DNA of 64,000 nucleotides, taken from assembly GCF_000186865.1 (NCBI RefSeq), contig NW_008705572.1, positions 1,230,652 to 1,294,651 of the forward strand, given 5' to 3'. A program made the translations under genes and the position numbers. Shown piece after piece: positions 1 to 8,404 of this stretch (position 1 is the first letter of the stretch; every line of letters starts with the position of its first letter). The stretch is from Aureococcus anophagefferens (Eukaryota > Sar > Pelagophyceae > Pelagomonadales > Pelagomonadaceae). The notes under the pieces were generated by a model. That model had not been told where the DNA came from and made no database searches. It saw only the letters and a list, made by a program, of their open reading frames with translations.

Positions 1-2013
1 GGCGCCGCGGCCGCGGCGTCGCCGGCCGACGGCTGGGGCGACGGCGCGGCGCCGTCGCCGCCGGAGCCCGACGCGCGCGCCTTCGACGCGCGCGTGTTCC
101 GCGTCTCGTCGCTGTCGCTGTCCTTGTCCTCGAACCGCGGCCGCGCCGACGATGTGCGTCGCGAAGGCGAGCTTCTTCCACGCGGCCCCGGCGCCGAGCG
201 TCTTCTTCAGCTTGGCGCCCTCGGGCTGGGGCGCGACGGCCTTGGCCTTGGCCGCTTTCTTCATCTTCGACTTGTGCTTGGCGACGGCGAGCTCGTGCGC
301 GCGCCGCTCCTCGACGGCGGCCGCGCGCCTCTTCTCGTCGCTCTCGGCCCTGCGGCGCACGTCGGCGATGTGGAAGGGGTCCTCCTCGAGGGGGCCCTGG
401 GCGTCGATGGCCGCGCGGCGGTGCGCCGTCGTGGTCCACTGCGACGCGTCCGCCTTGCGGTCCGCGGCCGCGGCCCGCAACAGCGCCGCCTTCCCGAGCG
501 CGAAGGGCTTGCGCGCCTTCTTCGCGGTGCCCTCGAAGGCCCGGGCCGCGGCCGCAGTGCGCCGGAGCAGCGCGAGGGGCGAGCGGCTGGCGACGGACCG
601 GTCGTCGTCGTCCGGCGGCGCCGGCCGCGCGCGCCGGAGCAGCGCGAGGGGCGAGCGGCTGGCGACGGACCGGTCGTCGTCGTCCGGCGGCGGCGGCGCG
701 GCCGGCGCCGCCGCCGGCGTCTCGACCTTCGCGGGCGACCCGAGGAGGCCGACGACGCGCGCCTCCTCTTTCCGCTGCCGCTCCAGCAGCTCCTCGCAGC
801 GCACCTCGAGCGCCGCGATGGCCTTGGCCTCCTCCTTCTCCGCGGCGGCGACGTAGAGGTCCCGGAGGCCCGGCGTGCCGCTCCGGCCCTCGGGCTTCGT
901 CGGGTCGAAGGGCCGGTTCGGGTCCGCGTCGACGACGGCCTTCTCCGCCTCGGCCTTCTCCGCCGAGATGCGCTCCTCCTTGGCCCGCTCCTTCTTGATG
1001 CGGTCCCGCTTCGCGCGCTCCGCGTCGACGATTTTCTGGCCGAGCGTCCGCCGGTCCACGAAGGCCCTCGCGTGGTGCTGGCGGCTGTCGATGTGGCGCT
1101 TCTCGAGGGAGCTGAACCGCTTCTGGATGGGCTTCTTGTGGGTTAGGCCCTGGAGCCGCATGGAGACCTCGCCCTTGGTCGACACTTTGCCGACTTTGGC
1201 CTTCTTCCGCGACGTGTGGAGCTTGCGGCTCGTCGCGGAGGGGCCGCGGACCGTCGCCGAGTTGCTCTTCTTCTTGCTCCGCTTCTTCTTCACGGTCCGC
1301 GGCGGCGCGTCGCCGGCCTCCCAGGGCCGCGGCGCGAAGCCGAAGCGCGCCGCGGCCTCGTACGCGCGCGCTCCGACGCCCGCGCGGCTCGCGGCGTCCT
1401 TGACGTCCTCCTCGATGTCGTCCTCGTCGCTCGCCTCGTCGTCGGTCGCGTCCTCCTCGTCCCCCTCCTCCACGTCGTCCAGGTCGTCGAACTCGTCGTC
1501 GTCGTCGAACTCGTCGTCGAACTCGTCGTCGTCCGCGAGCGCGCCGTCGGCGTCGAACGCGTCGTAGTCCTCCTCGTCGGCGTCGCTCTCCTCGTCCTCC
1601 TCCGCGCCGTCCGCGGCCGGCGGCCGCGTGAGGCCCAGCTCCTGGAACTGGGTCAGCGACGCGCGGCCCGTCGCCGCGTCGACGGGCGCCGCGGCCGGCG
1701 GCTTGGGGCCGTCGCCGAGCGCGTGCTCGAACTCGTCGCGCGAGATGGACGCGAGCGCGCTGTCGCGGTGGCCCGCGTGGGCGCAGAACGTCGGCTTGGA
1801 CCGCCCGTGCGGCGGGTAGTCCGTCGTCATCAGCGTGCGCCCGCGCCGCGGCTCGAAGGACCCGTGCGAGCTCCCGCTGTCGCGCCGCACGCGCTCGTTC
1901 TCCCGGTGGTCCGGGTCGCCGTCGTCGTGGCCGTCGGCGTTCATGTCCTTCATGCTGCTCCGGCTCAGGCCCTGCATGTGCACCCACGGGTCCTCGTAGC
2001 CGGCGAGGGCCAT
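1..2013 (-). CDS. Unknown acidic, lysine-rich coiled protein, 3' end cut by the window edge
   Basis: An open frame runs from ATG at 2013 towards position 1 with strong G/C third-position bias. I recognise no family. Visible in order: a short N-terminus, a strongly acidic Asp/Glu stretch at about residues 145-215, a basic patch of Lys/Arg runs at about 255-300, and long charged helices that look like coiled coil. A 24-residue unit containing DDDDRSVASRSPLALLRR occurs twice in tandem. The composition suggests a nuclear or scaffold protein, but that is inference only. Between about 165 and 134 the best-biased frame changes by one base; below 134 the frame beginning TTC GAG GAC looks coding. This is either a sequencing indel or an unrecognised splice. 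It is head-to-head with the transporter gene, 252 bp apart. Confidence 0.6.
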   Translation of the reverse strand, partial: MALAGYEDPWVHMQGLSRSSMKDMNADGHDDGDPDHRENERVRRDSGSSHGSFEPRRGRTLMTTDYPPHGRSKPTFCAHAGHRDSALASISRDEFEHALGDGPKPPAAAPVDAATGRASLTQFQELGLTRPPAADGAEEDEESDADEEDYDAFDADGALADDDEFDDEFDDDDEFDDLDDVEEGDEEDATDDEASDEDDIEEDVKDAASRAGVGARAYEAAARFGFAPRPWEAGDAPPRTVKKKRSKKKSNSATVRGPSATSRKLHTSRKKAKVGKVSTKGEVSMRLQGLTHKKPIQKRFSSLEKRHIDSRQHHARAFVDRRTLGQKIVDAERAKRDRIKKERAKEERISAEKAEAEKAVVDADPNRPFDPTKPEGRSGTPGLRDLYVAAAEKEEAKAIAALEVRCEELLERQRKEEARVVGLLGSPAKVETPAAAPAAPPPPDDDDRSVASRSPLALLRRARPAPPDDDDRSVASRSPLALLRRTAAAARAFEGTAKKARKPFALGKAALLRAAAADRKADASQWTTTAHRRAAIDAQGPLEEDPFHIADVRRRAESDEKRRAAAVEERRAHELAVAKHKSKMKKAAKAKAVAPQPEGAKLKKTLGAGAAWKKLAFATHIVGAAAVRGQGQRQRRDAEHARVEGARVGLRRRRRRAVAPAVGRRRRGRGA
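560..692. repeat. 72-bp in-frame tandem duplication
   Basis: A 61-bp block at 560-620 recurs without a mismatch at 632-692, giving a period of 72 bp (24 codons). It duplicates the DDDDRSVASRS segment of the minus-strand protein. The lack of differences suggests a recent duplication. Confidence 0.9.
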
Positions 2014-2265
2014 GGTCGATCGTTGGGCTGCTGCGTGTTACAACATTGCGCTCTGCTAAACTCGGCGGTTTCGAGAAGAGGCAAACTCCGGCTCGGAGCA
2101 GTGCACTGCAGTGGTCATCGAAGTCCTTGCATCACTCTGCGCGGCCGGGCGGCAGACGCAGACGCCGCTCGAGTTGCGCATTCCCACCCGCTCCCGGCGT
2201 CCGACGGTCGGTCGCGCCGAGGCGCTCGGCGCGCCGTAGCGCTCCGCGGCGCAAGAAACGCACCG

Positions 2266-3828
2266 ATGCGCGCGGCGCTCGCGGCCGCGGCGAGCGACGC
2301 GCTGTCGAGCCAGGCGCTGCTCCCCGGGTTGAGCGCCGTCTTCTACGGTCTGGCGTCGCTGAGCGTCGTGTTCCTGAACAAGGAGATCCTGGACCTCTAC
2401 CGCTTCCCGTCGACGTCGCTGCTGCTCTTCCTGCAGCTGTCGGCGACCCTCGCGCTCGCGGCCGCGGCCTACGCGGGGTGGCGCGCGACGGGCGCTTACA
2501 AGCAGACGAGGGGCGCGGACCGGTCCGCGGCGGCGCGGTCCGCGGCGCCGCCCCTGGCCCTCCTCTTCCTCGGCGACGTCGCCCTGGGCCACGTCGCGAG
2601 CCGCGCGCTGGGCCTCGACGCGTTCGCGGCGTTCCGGCGCCTGAGCATCCCGCTCGCGCTCCACCTCGAGCTCTGGTGCGGCCAGGCGGACTTCAACGGC
2701 CCCGTCGCGGCCGCGGCCTGGGCCATGGTCTCCGGCCCCATGCTGGGCCTCTTCTTCGGGCGGGGCAAGGCCGCGGAGGCGACGGCGGCCGTCGCCGCGG
2801 TGCCGTCCGAGGCGCTCGGCGGCGCCGCGGCCGTCGCGCAGGCGCTCCGGGGCGACGGCGCCGCGACCCTCGACCGGCGCGTGCCCCGCAACGGCACGTC
2901 GCTGCTCCGCCACCGCGTCTCGGGCAAGCGGGCGACGAAGCTCGAGCGGCCGAGCTCCGGCGCGGCGTTCTTCGACGCGTTTTCCGCCCAGGGCTGCGTC
3001 GCGGCCGTCGCGTCCGCCGTCGTCGTCGCCGGCCGCGTCGTCTACCTCAAGCGCGTGCTCGACGACGCGCGGGACGACGCCGACGAGAGCGACGCGGGGC
3101 CGGAGGAGGACGCCGTCGGCCTGCTCTTCGACGCCAAGGGCGAGGCGACGCTGCGATCGGGCGACGGGCGGCCCGCGCCTTCTCGGAACCCGGCCGCGGG
3201 CCTCGCCGCCGCGGGGCCCCACGGCTTCGCGGGCGCGCTGCTGGCGCGGACGACGGCGCTCTGCCTGCCGGCCGTCGCGCTCCTCGGCGTCGTCCTCGAC
3301 TACGGCGCGCTCGCGCGCGCGCGGCGGCTCGACGCGTGGTCCGACGCCGCGTTCGTGTCGCGCTTCGGCCTGCTCGTGGCCGTCGCGGGCCCCGTGCACG
3401 AGGTCGCCGTCTACCTCTGCGTGCTCCACAACAGCGCGCTGACGACGCTCATCGCCGGCGCCTTCAAATCGACGGCGCTGGCCGCGTACCACGCCGTCGT
3501 CGCGTCGGCGATCGCCGGCGAGCCGCCGCAGGACGCGTGGGACGCGCTGGGCATGGCCATCACGGCCCTCGCGAGCCTGGTGTACACGGTCGAGTGGTTC
3601 AAGCTGAGCCGGCGGCGGAAGCACGGGCTCAAGCACCGCGCGGCGTCGGCGCTCTGGGCGTCGCCGACGGCGGGCCTCGACCGCGGCCTCCGGTGGCCGC
3701 GCCGCGCGGACGCGCCCGCGTGGCGGAGCGGGGGGACGCGCAGCCCGAGCTTCGACAGCCTCATGCTGCGCCGCGGCGCCCACCACCGGTCCGCCGAGAA
3801 CCTCGCGGAGACCATCTTCGGCGCGTAA
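2266..3828 (+). CDS. SLC35-type nucleotide-sugar transporter
   Basis: A 520-residue multi-membrane protein. The N-terminal part has SVVFLNKEIL followed by FPSTSLLLFLQ, the pattern of the first helices of SLC35D/TPT-type carriers (NKxxL, then FPS and LQ). The middle holds FAAFRRLSIPLAL, matching the helix with FxxxRRxSIP. The C-terminal part has NSALTTLIAGAFKS and ALGMAITALASLVYT, matching the last helices. Family members exchange nucleotide sugars for nucleotide monophosphates across the Golgi or ER membrane, which fits the many glycosyltransferase genes nearby; substrate cannot be told. A hydrophilic insert of about 130 residues in mid-protein and a basic C-terminal tail make it longer than the usual 320-380 residues. 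I chose ATG 2266 because the frame upstream is only the antisense shadow of the neighbouring gene. Confidence 0.8.
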   Translation: MRAALAAAASDALSSQALLPGLSAVFYGLASLSVVFLNKEILDLYRFPSTSLLLFLQLSATLALAAAAYAGWRATGAYKQTRGADRSAAARSAAPPLALLFLGDVALGHVASRALGLDAFAAFRRLSIPLALHLELWCGQADFNGPVAAAAWAMVSGPMLGLFFGRGKAAEATAAVAAVPSEALGGAAAVAQALRGDGAATLDRRVPRNGTSLLRHRVSGKRATKLERPSSGAAFFDAFSAQGCVAAVASAVVVAGRVVYLKRVLDDARDDADESDAGPEEDAVGLLFDAKGEATLRSGDGRPAPSRNPAAGLAAAGPHGFAGALLARTTALCLPAVALLGVVLDYGALARARRLDAWSDAAFVSRFGLLVAVAGPVHEVAVYLCVLHNSALTTLIAGAFKSTALAAYHAVVASAIAGEPPQDAWDALGMAITALASLVYTVEWFKLSRRRKHGLKHRAASALWASPTAGLDRGLRWPRRADAPAWRSGGTRSPSFDSLMLRRGAHHRSAENLAETIFGA

Positions 3829-3898
3829 TACGGTAACGGTAGCACTCCTCCGCACGGCGTTCGCGCGCGCGGCGAATAAACTTCATCCGAGCTTCAAT

Positions 3899-4570
3899 AT
3901 GAAAATAACGCCGATTTACACGCAGAGCATGATCGTCCCCTGGGGCCGGGAGCGGCGCGCGCTGGGCCTCAACGACGTCGAGGGCGGCTTCATGACGGGC
4001 CGCGCCGACGATCGGCGGAGGAAGGAGGACCACGCGAAGCGCGTCTTCAACGGGTCCCTGCTAAGACAGAGCGGGAGCAGGACGAGCCTCGGCATCTCGG
4101 GCAGCCAGACGAGCCTGTGCTGCGGCGACTACGCGACGGAGGGCATCGAGGCCGTCGAGGCCGTCGACGCGCACGCCCACGAGAAGCTCCTGGACTACTA
4201 CGCCGGCGGCGACTACAGCCAGCTCACGTCGCTGCCGCGGCGGACGCCGTCCGAGGCCGTGCCCGCGCGGCCGACGACGCTCGAGTTCCTCGACCTCATC
4301 GTCGAGGGCTGCGCGACGCAGTGGATCGACCTGCGCCGCGCCTTCAAGAAGTTCGACAACCGCAACACGGGCCACGTGACCGCGGACGACTTCGGCATCG
4401 TCTTCCGCCGCGCGTTCTCCGTCTACCTCGCGCCCGAGGAGGCCGACGCGCTCGTCGCCATGTTCGCGGGCGAGACCGCCGTCCGCGTGACCTTCGCCCA
4501 GTTCGCCGCCGTCGTCACGCGCGAGATGTCCCGGGGCTACAAGCTCCGCCGCGACGGCCGATCGTCGTAA
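3899..4570 (+). CDS. EF-hand protein
   Basis: A 223-residue protein. The C-terminal half holds an EF-hand-like helix-loop-helix, LRRAFKKFDNRNTGHVTADD, with Asp, Asn, Asn and Gly at calcium-loop positions and an acidic pair near the end of the loop. A second, degenerate hand follows (VRVTFAQFAAVV). The N-terminal half is Ser/Gly-rich, with two copies of an RTSLGISGSQTSL-like stretch, and shows no domain. Calcium-dependent regulation is likely, but no partner is visible. A second in-frame ATG at 3929 is a plausible start, since the bases before it are AT-rich like a leader. It lies 70 bp after the transporter on the same strand and ends 21 bp from the convergent citramalate synthase. Confidence 0.7.
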   Translation: MKITPIYTQSMIVPWGRERRALGLNDVEGGFMTGRADDRRRKEDHAKRVFNGSLLRQSGSRTSLGISGSQTSLCCGDYATEGIEAVEAVDAHAHEKLLDYYAGGDYSQLTSLPRRTPSEAVPARPTTLEFLDLIVEGCATQWIDLRRAFKKFDNRNTGHVTADDFGIVFRRAFSVYLAPEEADALVAMFAGETAVRVTFAQFAAVVTREMSRGYKLRRDGRSS

Positions 4571-4591
4571 GCGGGCTCCTTTCCGATGCTT

Positions 4592-6481
4592 TTACCGGCT
4601 CGCGACGCGCGCCGGGGCTTCGAGCGTCAGCGGCCCGTCGTCGTCGTAGTCGAGCTCGCAGAGGTTGCAGAGCTCCGCGTGCTCGATGACGGCGAACTCG
4701 AAGCCGTCGACGAGCGCGTTCGCGGACGCGGAGATGATGTTGCGGTCCACGGCGACGGTCGTCCAGGTCGCGCCGGAGCGGCCGTCGCGGAACGAAATCT
4801 CGACGCGCGTCGCGGCGGACGTCTTCGACTGGGGGTCGAGGATGCGGACCTTGTAGTCGACGAGCTCGACCTCCCCCACGGTCGGGTACGTCGGCGCGAG
4901 CGCGCGCTTGAGCGCCTTCTCGAGCGCGTCGACGGGCCCCGTGCCCTCGGCGACGTCGAGCGCGGCGTCGTCGCCGGCGACGCGGACCTTGACGGTCGCG
5001 CGCGCCGTCGCGCCGCCGTCCCGGAGCGGTTGGCCCGCGTTCCGCGCGGCGCTGTCGAGGTCGACGTCCGACGTCGTCACCGAGTAGTCGAGCACGGAGA
5101 AGGGCACGCAGTAGCCCGGGCTCGCGTGGAGGAGCATGAGGTGCACGGAAGCTTCCGCGCCCTCGAAGGAGTAGCCCAGATTCTCGAGCGCCTTGACGCG
5201 GCGCAGGATCGCCGCCGCGCGCTCCTTCCACACCTCCTCGCCGAGCGCCTCGGAGCCGTCGTCGACGAGCCCCGCCTTCTGCAGCGACGACCAGATGTTC
5301 GCGCGGCCGCTGAGCTCGGACACGAGCACGCGCTGCGCGTTGCCGACGGCCGCCGGGTCGACGTGCTCGTAGGCCGCGGCGTCCTTGGCGACCGCGGAGA
5401 CGTGGAGGCCGCCCTTGTGCGCGAAGGCGCTCGCGCCGACGTAGGGCCGCGCGGGGTTCGGCGCGAGGTTCAGCGCCTCGTCGACGAAGCGGCTCGTGTC
5501 CGCCAAAGCGGGCAGGTTCTTCGCGAACGCGAGGGAAGGAGCGGAGCCCAAAAGCGCCTCGCCCTTGAGCGCGAGCGTCGCGGCGATGGTCACGAGATTC
5601 GCGTTGCCCGTGCGCTCGCCGACGCCGTTGACCGTGCCCTGGACGACCGACGCGCCCGCGCGGACGGCCGCGAGCGAGTTCGCGACGGCGAGGCCGCCGT
5701 CGTCGTGGACGTGGACGCCGACGCGGCAGCCGGGCGCGGCCGCGACGGCCGCCGCCGTCGCGGCCTCGACGTCCCAGGGCAGGGTGCCGCCGTTCGTGTC
5801 GCAGAGCACGACGCACTCCGCGCCCGCGGCCGCCGCGGCCTCGGCGCACGCGAGCGAGTACGCGGGATCCGCGGGCGCCGCGCGGCCCCCGAGGAAGCCG
5901 TCGTAGAAGTGCTCGAGGTCCACGTGGACCCGCAGGCCCTCGTCCACGAGGAACGCGACGGAGCTCGAGATCATGTCGAGGTTCGACGCCCGCGTCGCTC
6001 CCAGGATCTCCGTCGTCTGCCAGGACGACGCCTTGCAGACGATGCACGCCGTGCCGACGCCGGACGCGACGAGCGCCCGCAGCTGCGCGTCCTCGGCGGC
6101 CGTCGCGGACCGCTTCGACCGCGTCGACCCGAAGGCGACGAGCCGGTCCCGCGCGTTCGCGTCGAGCTCCGTCGCCGCGCGCCGGAAGAACTCGGCGTCC
6201 TTCGGGTTCGAGCCGGGCCAGCCGCACTCGATGAAATCCATGCCGAACTCCGCGAGCCGCGCGGCGATCTTCAGCTTGTCCTCCACCGAGCACGAGATGG
6301 ATTCGCCCTGCGTGCCGTCGCGCAGCGTCGTGTCGAAGAGGAGCACGTCGCGGTCGGTGTTTAGGACCAGGACATCGTTTGAGGATCGAAGTCGGGACGT
6401 CGCGCGCGTCGTCGGCGGCCTCGGAAGCGTGAACGAGCGCGCGAGAGACGCGCACAGCGCAACAGCAACCAGCAGCGCCAT
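4592..6481 (-). CDS. cimA: Citramalate synthase (CimA type), plastid-targeted
   Basis: 629 residues. The catalytic barrel begins with LFDTTLRDGTQGE and continues with ECGWPGSNPKDAEFF; the GWPGSNPKD form is typical of (R)-citramalate synthases rather than classic 2-isopropylmalate synthases. The metal-binding VGVHVHDDGGLAVANS is present. The last 150 residues match the LeuA allosteric domain used for feedback by branched-chain amino acids. The enzyme condenses pyruvate with acetyl-CoA as the first step of a threonine-independent isoleucine route. The N-terminus (about 35 residues, hydrophobic then Arg/Ser/Thr-rich with ARSFTLP) looks like a signal plus transit peptide, so plastid location is inferred. 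2-Isopropylmalate synthase is the main alternative. Confidence 0.85.
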   Translation of the reverse strand: MALLVAVALCASLARSFTLPRPPTTRATSRLRSSNDVLVLNTDRDVLLFDTTLRDGTQGESISCSVEDKLKIAARLAEFGMDFIECGWPGSNPKDAEFFRRAATELDANARDRLVAFGSTRSKRSATAAEDAQLRALVASGVGTACIVCKASSWQTTEILGATRASNLDMISSSVAFLVDEGLRVHVDLEHFYDGFLGGRAAPADPAYSLACAEAAAAAGAECVVLCDTNGGTLPWDVEAATAAAVAAAPGCRVGVHVHDDGGLAVANSLAAVRAGASVVQGTVNGVGERTGNANLVTIAATLALKGEALLGSAPSLAFAKNLPALADTSRFVDEALNLAPNPARPYVGASAFAHKGGLHVSAVAKDAAAYEHVDPAAVGNAQRVLVSELSGRANIWSSLQKAGLVDDGSEALGEEVWKERAAAILRRVKALENLGYSFEGAEASVHLMLLHASPGYCVPFSVLDYSVTTSDVDLDSAARNAGQPLRDGGATARATVKVRVAGDDAALDVAEGTGPVDALEKALKRALAPTYPTVGEVELVDYKVRILDPQSKTSAATRVEISFRDGRSGATWTTVAVDRNIISASANALVDGFEFAVIEHAELCNLCELDYDDDGPLTLEAPARVASR

Positions 6482-6695
6482 TGCGCGAAAGAATGGCAGG
6501 CCGTTCGATAGGCACTGCTACTTCACCTTGGGTTCAAGTTGCCTCCGAAGACGGCTCGCGGTTAAGCTCGCCGAGGGCTGCCTGTAGGGGTAAAAGAGCG
6601 CGCGTGGGTCGCAGAGAAAGCAGAGGGGCGGTACAAGAAGAAGAACGAGCGCAGGCCAAGGCAGCCTGTCGCGTCGCGTGCGATACGTGCTAAGC

Positions 6696-7493
6696 TTACG
6701 CGTCCCGGTCCGTGCGCCAGAACCGCAGCGTGTGCGTGAAGACGTCCTCGGGGACCTCGAGGAAGAGCCGCTCGAGGACCGTGGGCGCGTTCGCGCGTCG
6801 GCGGGGCCCGGGGAGCTGCCGGCGGAAGGCGAGGAAGAGCCGCTCGAGGACTGTGGGTGTGTTCGCGCGTTGGCGGAGCCCGGGGAGCTGCCGGCGGAAG
6901 GCGAGGAGCTCCCGGCGCGGCGCGTCGAGGTACGCCTGCCAGCCACCCGCCTCGCGCACGGCGACGAGGAGGACGTGCACTTGTTCTGCGATTTGCGTCT
7001 CATTTTTCCAATGGCTCCGCTTGAATTCTCCGTCGCGAGCAGCTCGAACGCGACGACGCGCCGTTTCCTCCGGTTGACGTCCAGACCTATCACAGATCCC
7101 GCTGTCGGCGCCGCGGCTAAGGAGCAGCCTGCACATTCGGAAGTCTCCGAGATCAGCGGCGAAGTTGAGAGGAGTCTTCTGTAATTGGTGGGGTGGGTTG
7201 ACGTCCGCGCCCGCGTCGAGCAGGCGTCGAGCTGCAGCGAATCGATTCCTAGCGACAGCTAAGTGTAGTGGCGTAGTCATGTGTATGGGATCACCCTTGT
7301 TTACGTCCGCGCCCTTTTTCACAAGCCAGTCGATGGCGGAACACCAGCCCCGTCTCGCAGCGAGACCAAGCGGGGTACCTGTCAGTACTCTATCGAGGTC
7401 CACGGGGCCGACAGCACTGACGTCGCGGTCCCCGCGGGCGTACCATCGCTTCAACTCTTCGAGAAAGATCTGGTCGTCCTTCGCCGCCTCCAT
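6696..7493 (-). CDS. Ankyrin-repeat protein
   Basis: 265 residues from ATG 7493 (the open frame extends upstream, but without coding bias). Three ankyrin repeats occupy about residues 35-135, with TPLGLAARRG, TPLHLAVARNRFAAARRLL and TPLNFAADLGDFRMCRLLL, each followed by the usual GAD turn. The C-terminal third carries two nearly identical 24-residue copies containing LAFRRQLPG and PTVLERLFL, then a short VFTHTLRFW tail. Ankyrin repeats bind partner proteins; no catalytic domain is seen. The third-position bias is weaker than in neighbouring genes, as in many multi-copy ankyrin genes. Function unknown. Confidence 0.65.
   Translation of the reverse strand: MEAAKDDQIFLEELKRWYARGDRDVSAVGPVDLDRVLTGTPLGLAARRGWCSAIDWLVKKGADVNKGDPIHMTTPLHLAVARNRFAAARRLLDAGADVNPPHQLQKTPLNFAADLGDFRMCRLLLSRGADSGICDRSGRQPEETARRRVRAARDGEFKRSHWKNETQIAEQVHVLLVAVREAGGWQAYLDAPRRELLAFRRQLPGLRQRANTPTVLERLFLAFRRQLPGPRRRANAPTVLERLFLEVPEDVFTHTLRFWRTDRDA
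6759..6902. repeat. Two 72-bp tandem units in the ankyrin gene
   Basis: Units 6759-6830 and 6831-6902 are near-identical and stay in frame, duplicating a 24-residue segment at the C-terminus of the ankyrin protein. A few substitutions separate the copies. Confidence 0.85.
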
Positions 7494-7511
7494 GCGCCTG
7501 GGCTGCTGTTT

Positions 7512-8098
7512 ATTGCGATGCCAATTGTAGCAGCAAGGAAGCCGGGCTTTGCTCCGCCAGTGGCGCCGGCCGCGCCCCGGCGTGCGCGGCAGGGTGGTAC
7601 ATCTTACTACAGGGAAATGGCGTTCCCCAGCCGTCACACCCACGTCGCGCCCAAAACCAAGGGGCGTATCCAACGCCATCGATGGTGGCGCGCACCGCCA
7701 CCACGGACTTGTACGCCGCGGCAGCCCCGCGGGGACGAGGCCCGCGCGGTGGAATTTGGTCGACGCCAGAACCACCTCCGATGAGGGCACCGACGGTCAG
7801 GCTTACGCCTAGGGGTCATGGAAGGCCACTCCGACCACCAGAACGGGCTGCCGTGCGTCGGAAGCGCGGCCTCGGAGGTCTCCGTCCCCGGCCCGCGCGT
7901 ACGTGTTTGGTACTCAAGCCAGCGAAACGGCTAGCCATTCGTCCCAATCCGAGCGCTTGTTTTTGTCACGTATAGCCACCGGGCGTCCCTGGCCGCACAC
8001 CAATCCCCGGTAGTTTAGACGGGGGGTGCGTCGGCCATCGGACGCCGTCGCCGGAGCAAAGCCCGGCTTAGCAAGGTGCCGAGTTCAACAATCGCAAT
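7512..8098. repeat. Inverted-repeat element, possible non-autonomous transposon
   Basis: An 18-bp sequence at 7539-7556 (AAGCCGGGCTTTGCTCCG) reappears as an exact reverse complement at 8052-8069. An outer 8-bp arm ATTGCGAT at 7512-7519 pairs with 8091-8098, with 19 and 21 unmatched bases between the two arms. The interior has no convincing coding frame and lower G/C bias than the genes around it. The 7494-8182 interval otherwise holds only the promoters of the ankyrin gene and of UBL5. A decayed MITE is the simplest reading; no clear target duplication was seen. Confidence 0.5.
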
Positions 8099-8182
8099 CG
8101 CCATCGACGCGACGACCGCCTGCGCGCACCGCCCGCGTGCACGCACCCCGTGTAAAGCCCGCCCCGACTACATGCGCGCACG

Positions 8183-8355
8183 ATGATCGAGGTCATCTGC
8201 AACGACCGCCTCGGCAAGAAAATCCGCGTCAAGTGTAACGAGGACGACACGATCGGCGACCTGAAGAAGCTCGTCGCGGCGCAGAGCGGCACGCGCCCGG
8301 AGAAGATCCGCATCCAGAAGTGGTACACGATCTTCAAGGACCACATCACGCTCGA

Positions 8356-8402
<47 letters not shown>

Positions 8403-8404
8403 GA
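8183..8404 (+). CDS. UBL5: Ubiquitin-like protein 5 (Hub1)
   Basis: 73 residues, exactly the family length. It opens with [20 protein letters not shown] and ends LELYYN, where UBL5/Hub1 ends with the Tyr-Tyr pair plus one residue and lacks the C-terminal di-glycine of ubiquitin. The central [19 protein letters not shown] and [19 protein letters not shown] segments match across the family. Hub1 binds spliceosomal tri-snRNP proteins non-covalently and modulates splice-site use, which is of interest given the non-canonical splice sites inferred in this window. Its TGA stop overlaps the ATG of the next gene. Confidence 0.95.

Noticed and set aside
1216..2265. Plus-strand extension of the transporter frame
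   Set aside because: It is antisense to the biased minus-strand gene and has repetitive Arg/Val/Leu composition typical of a shadow frame.
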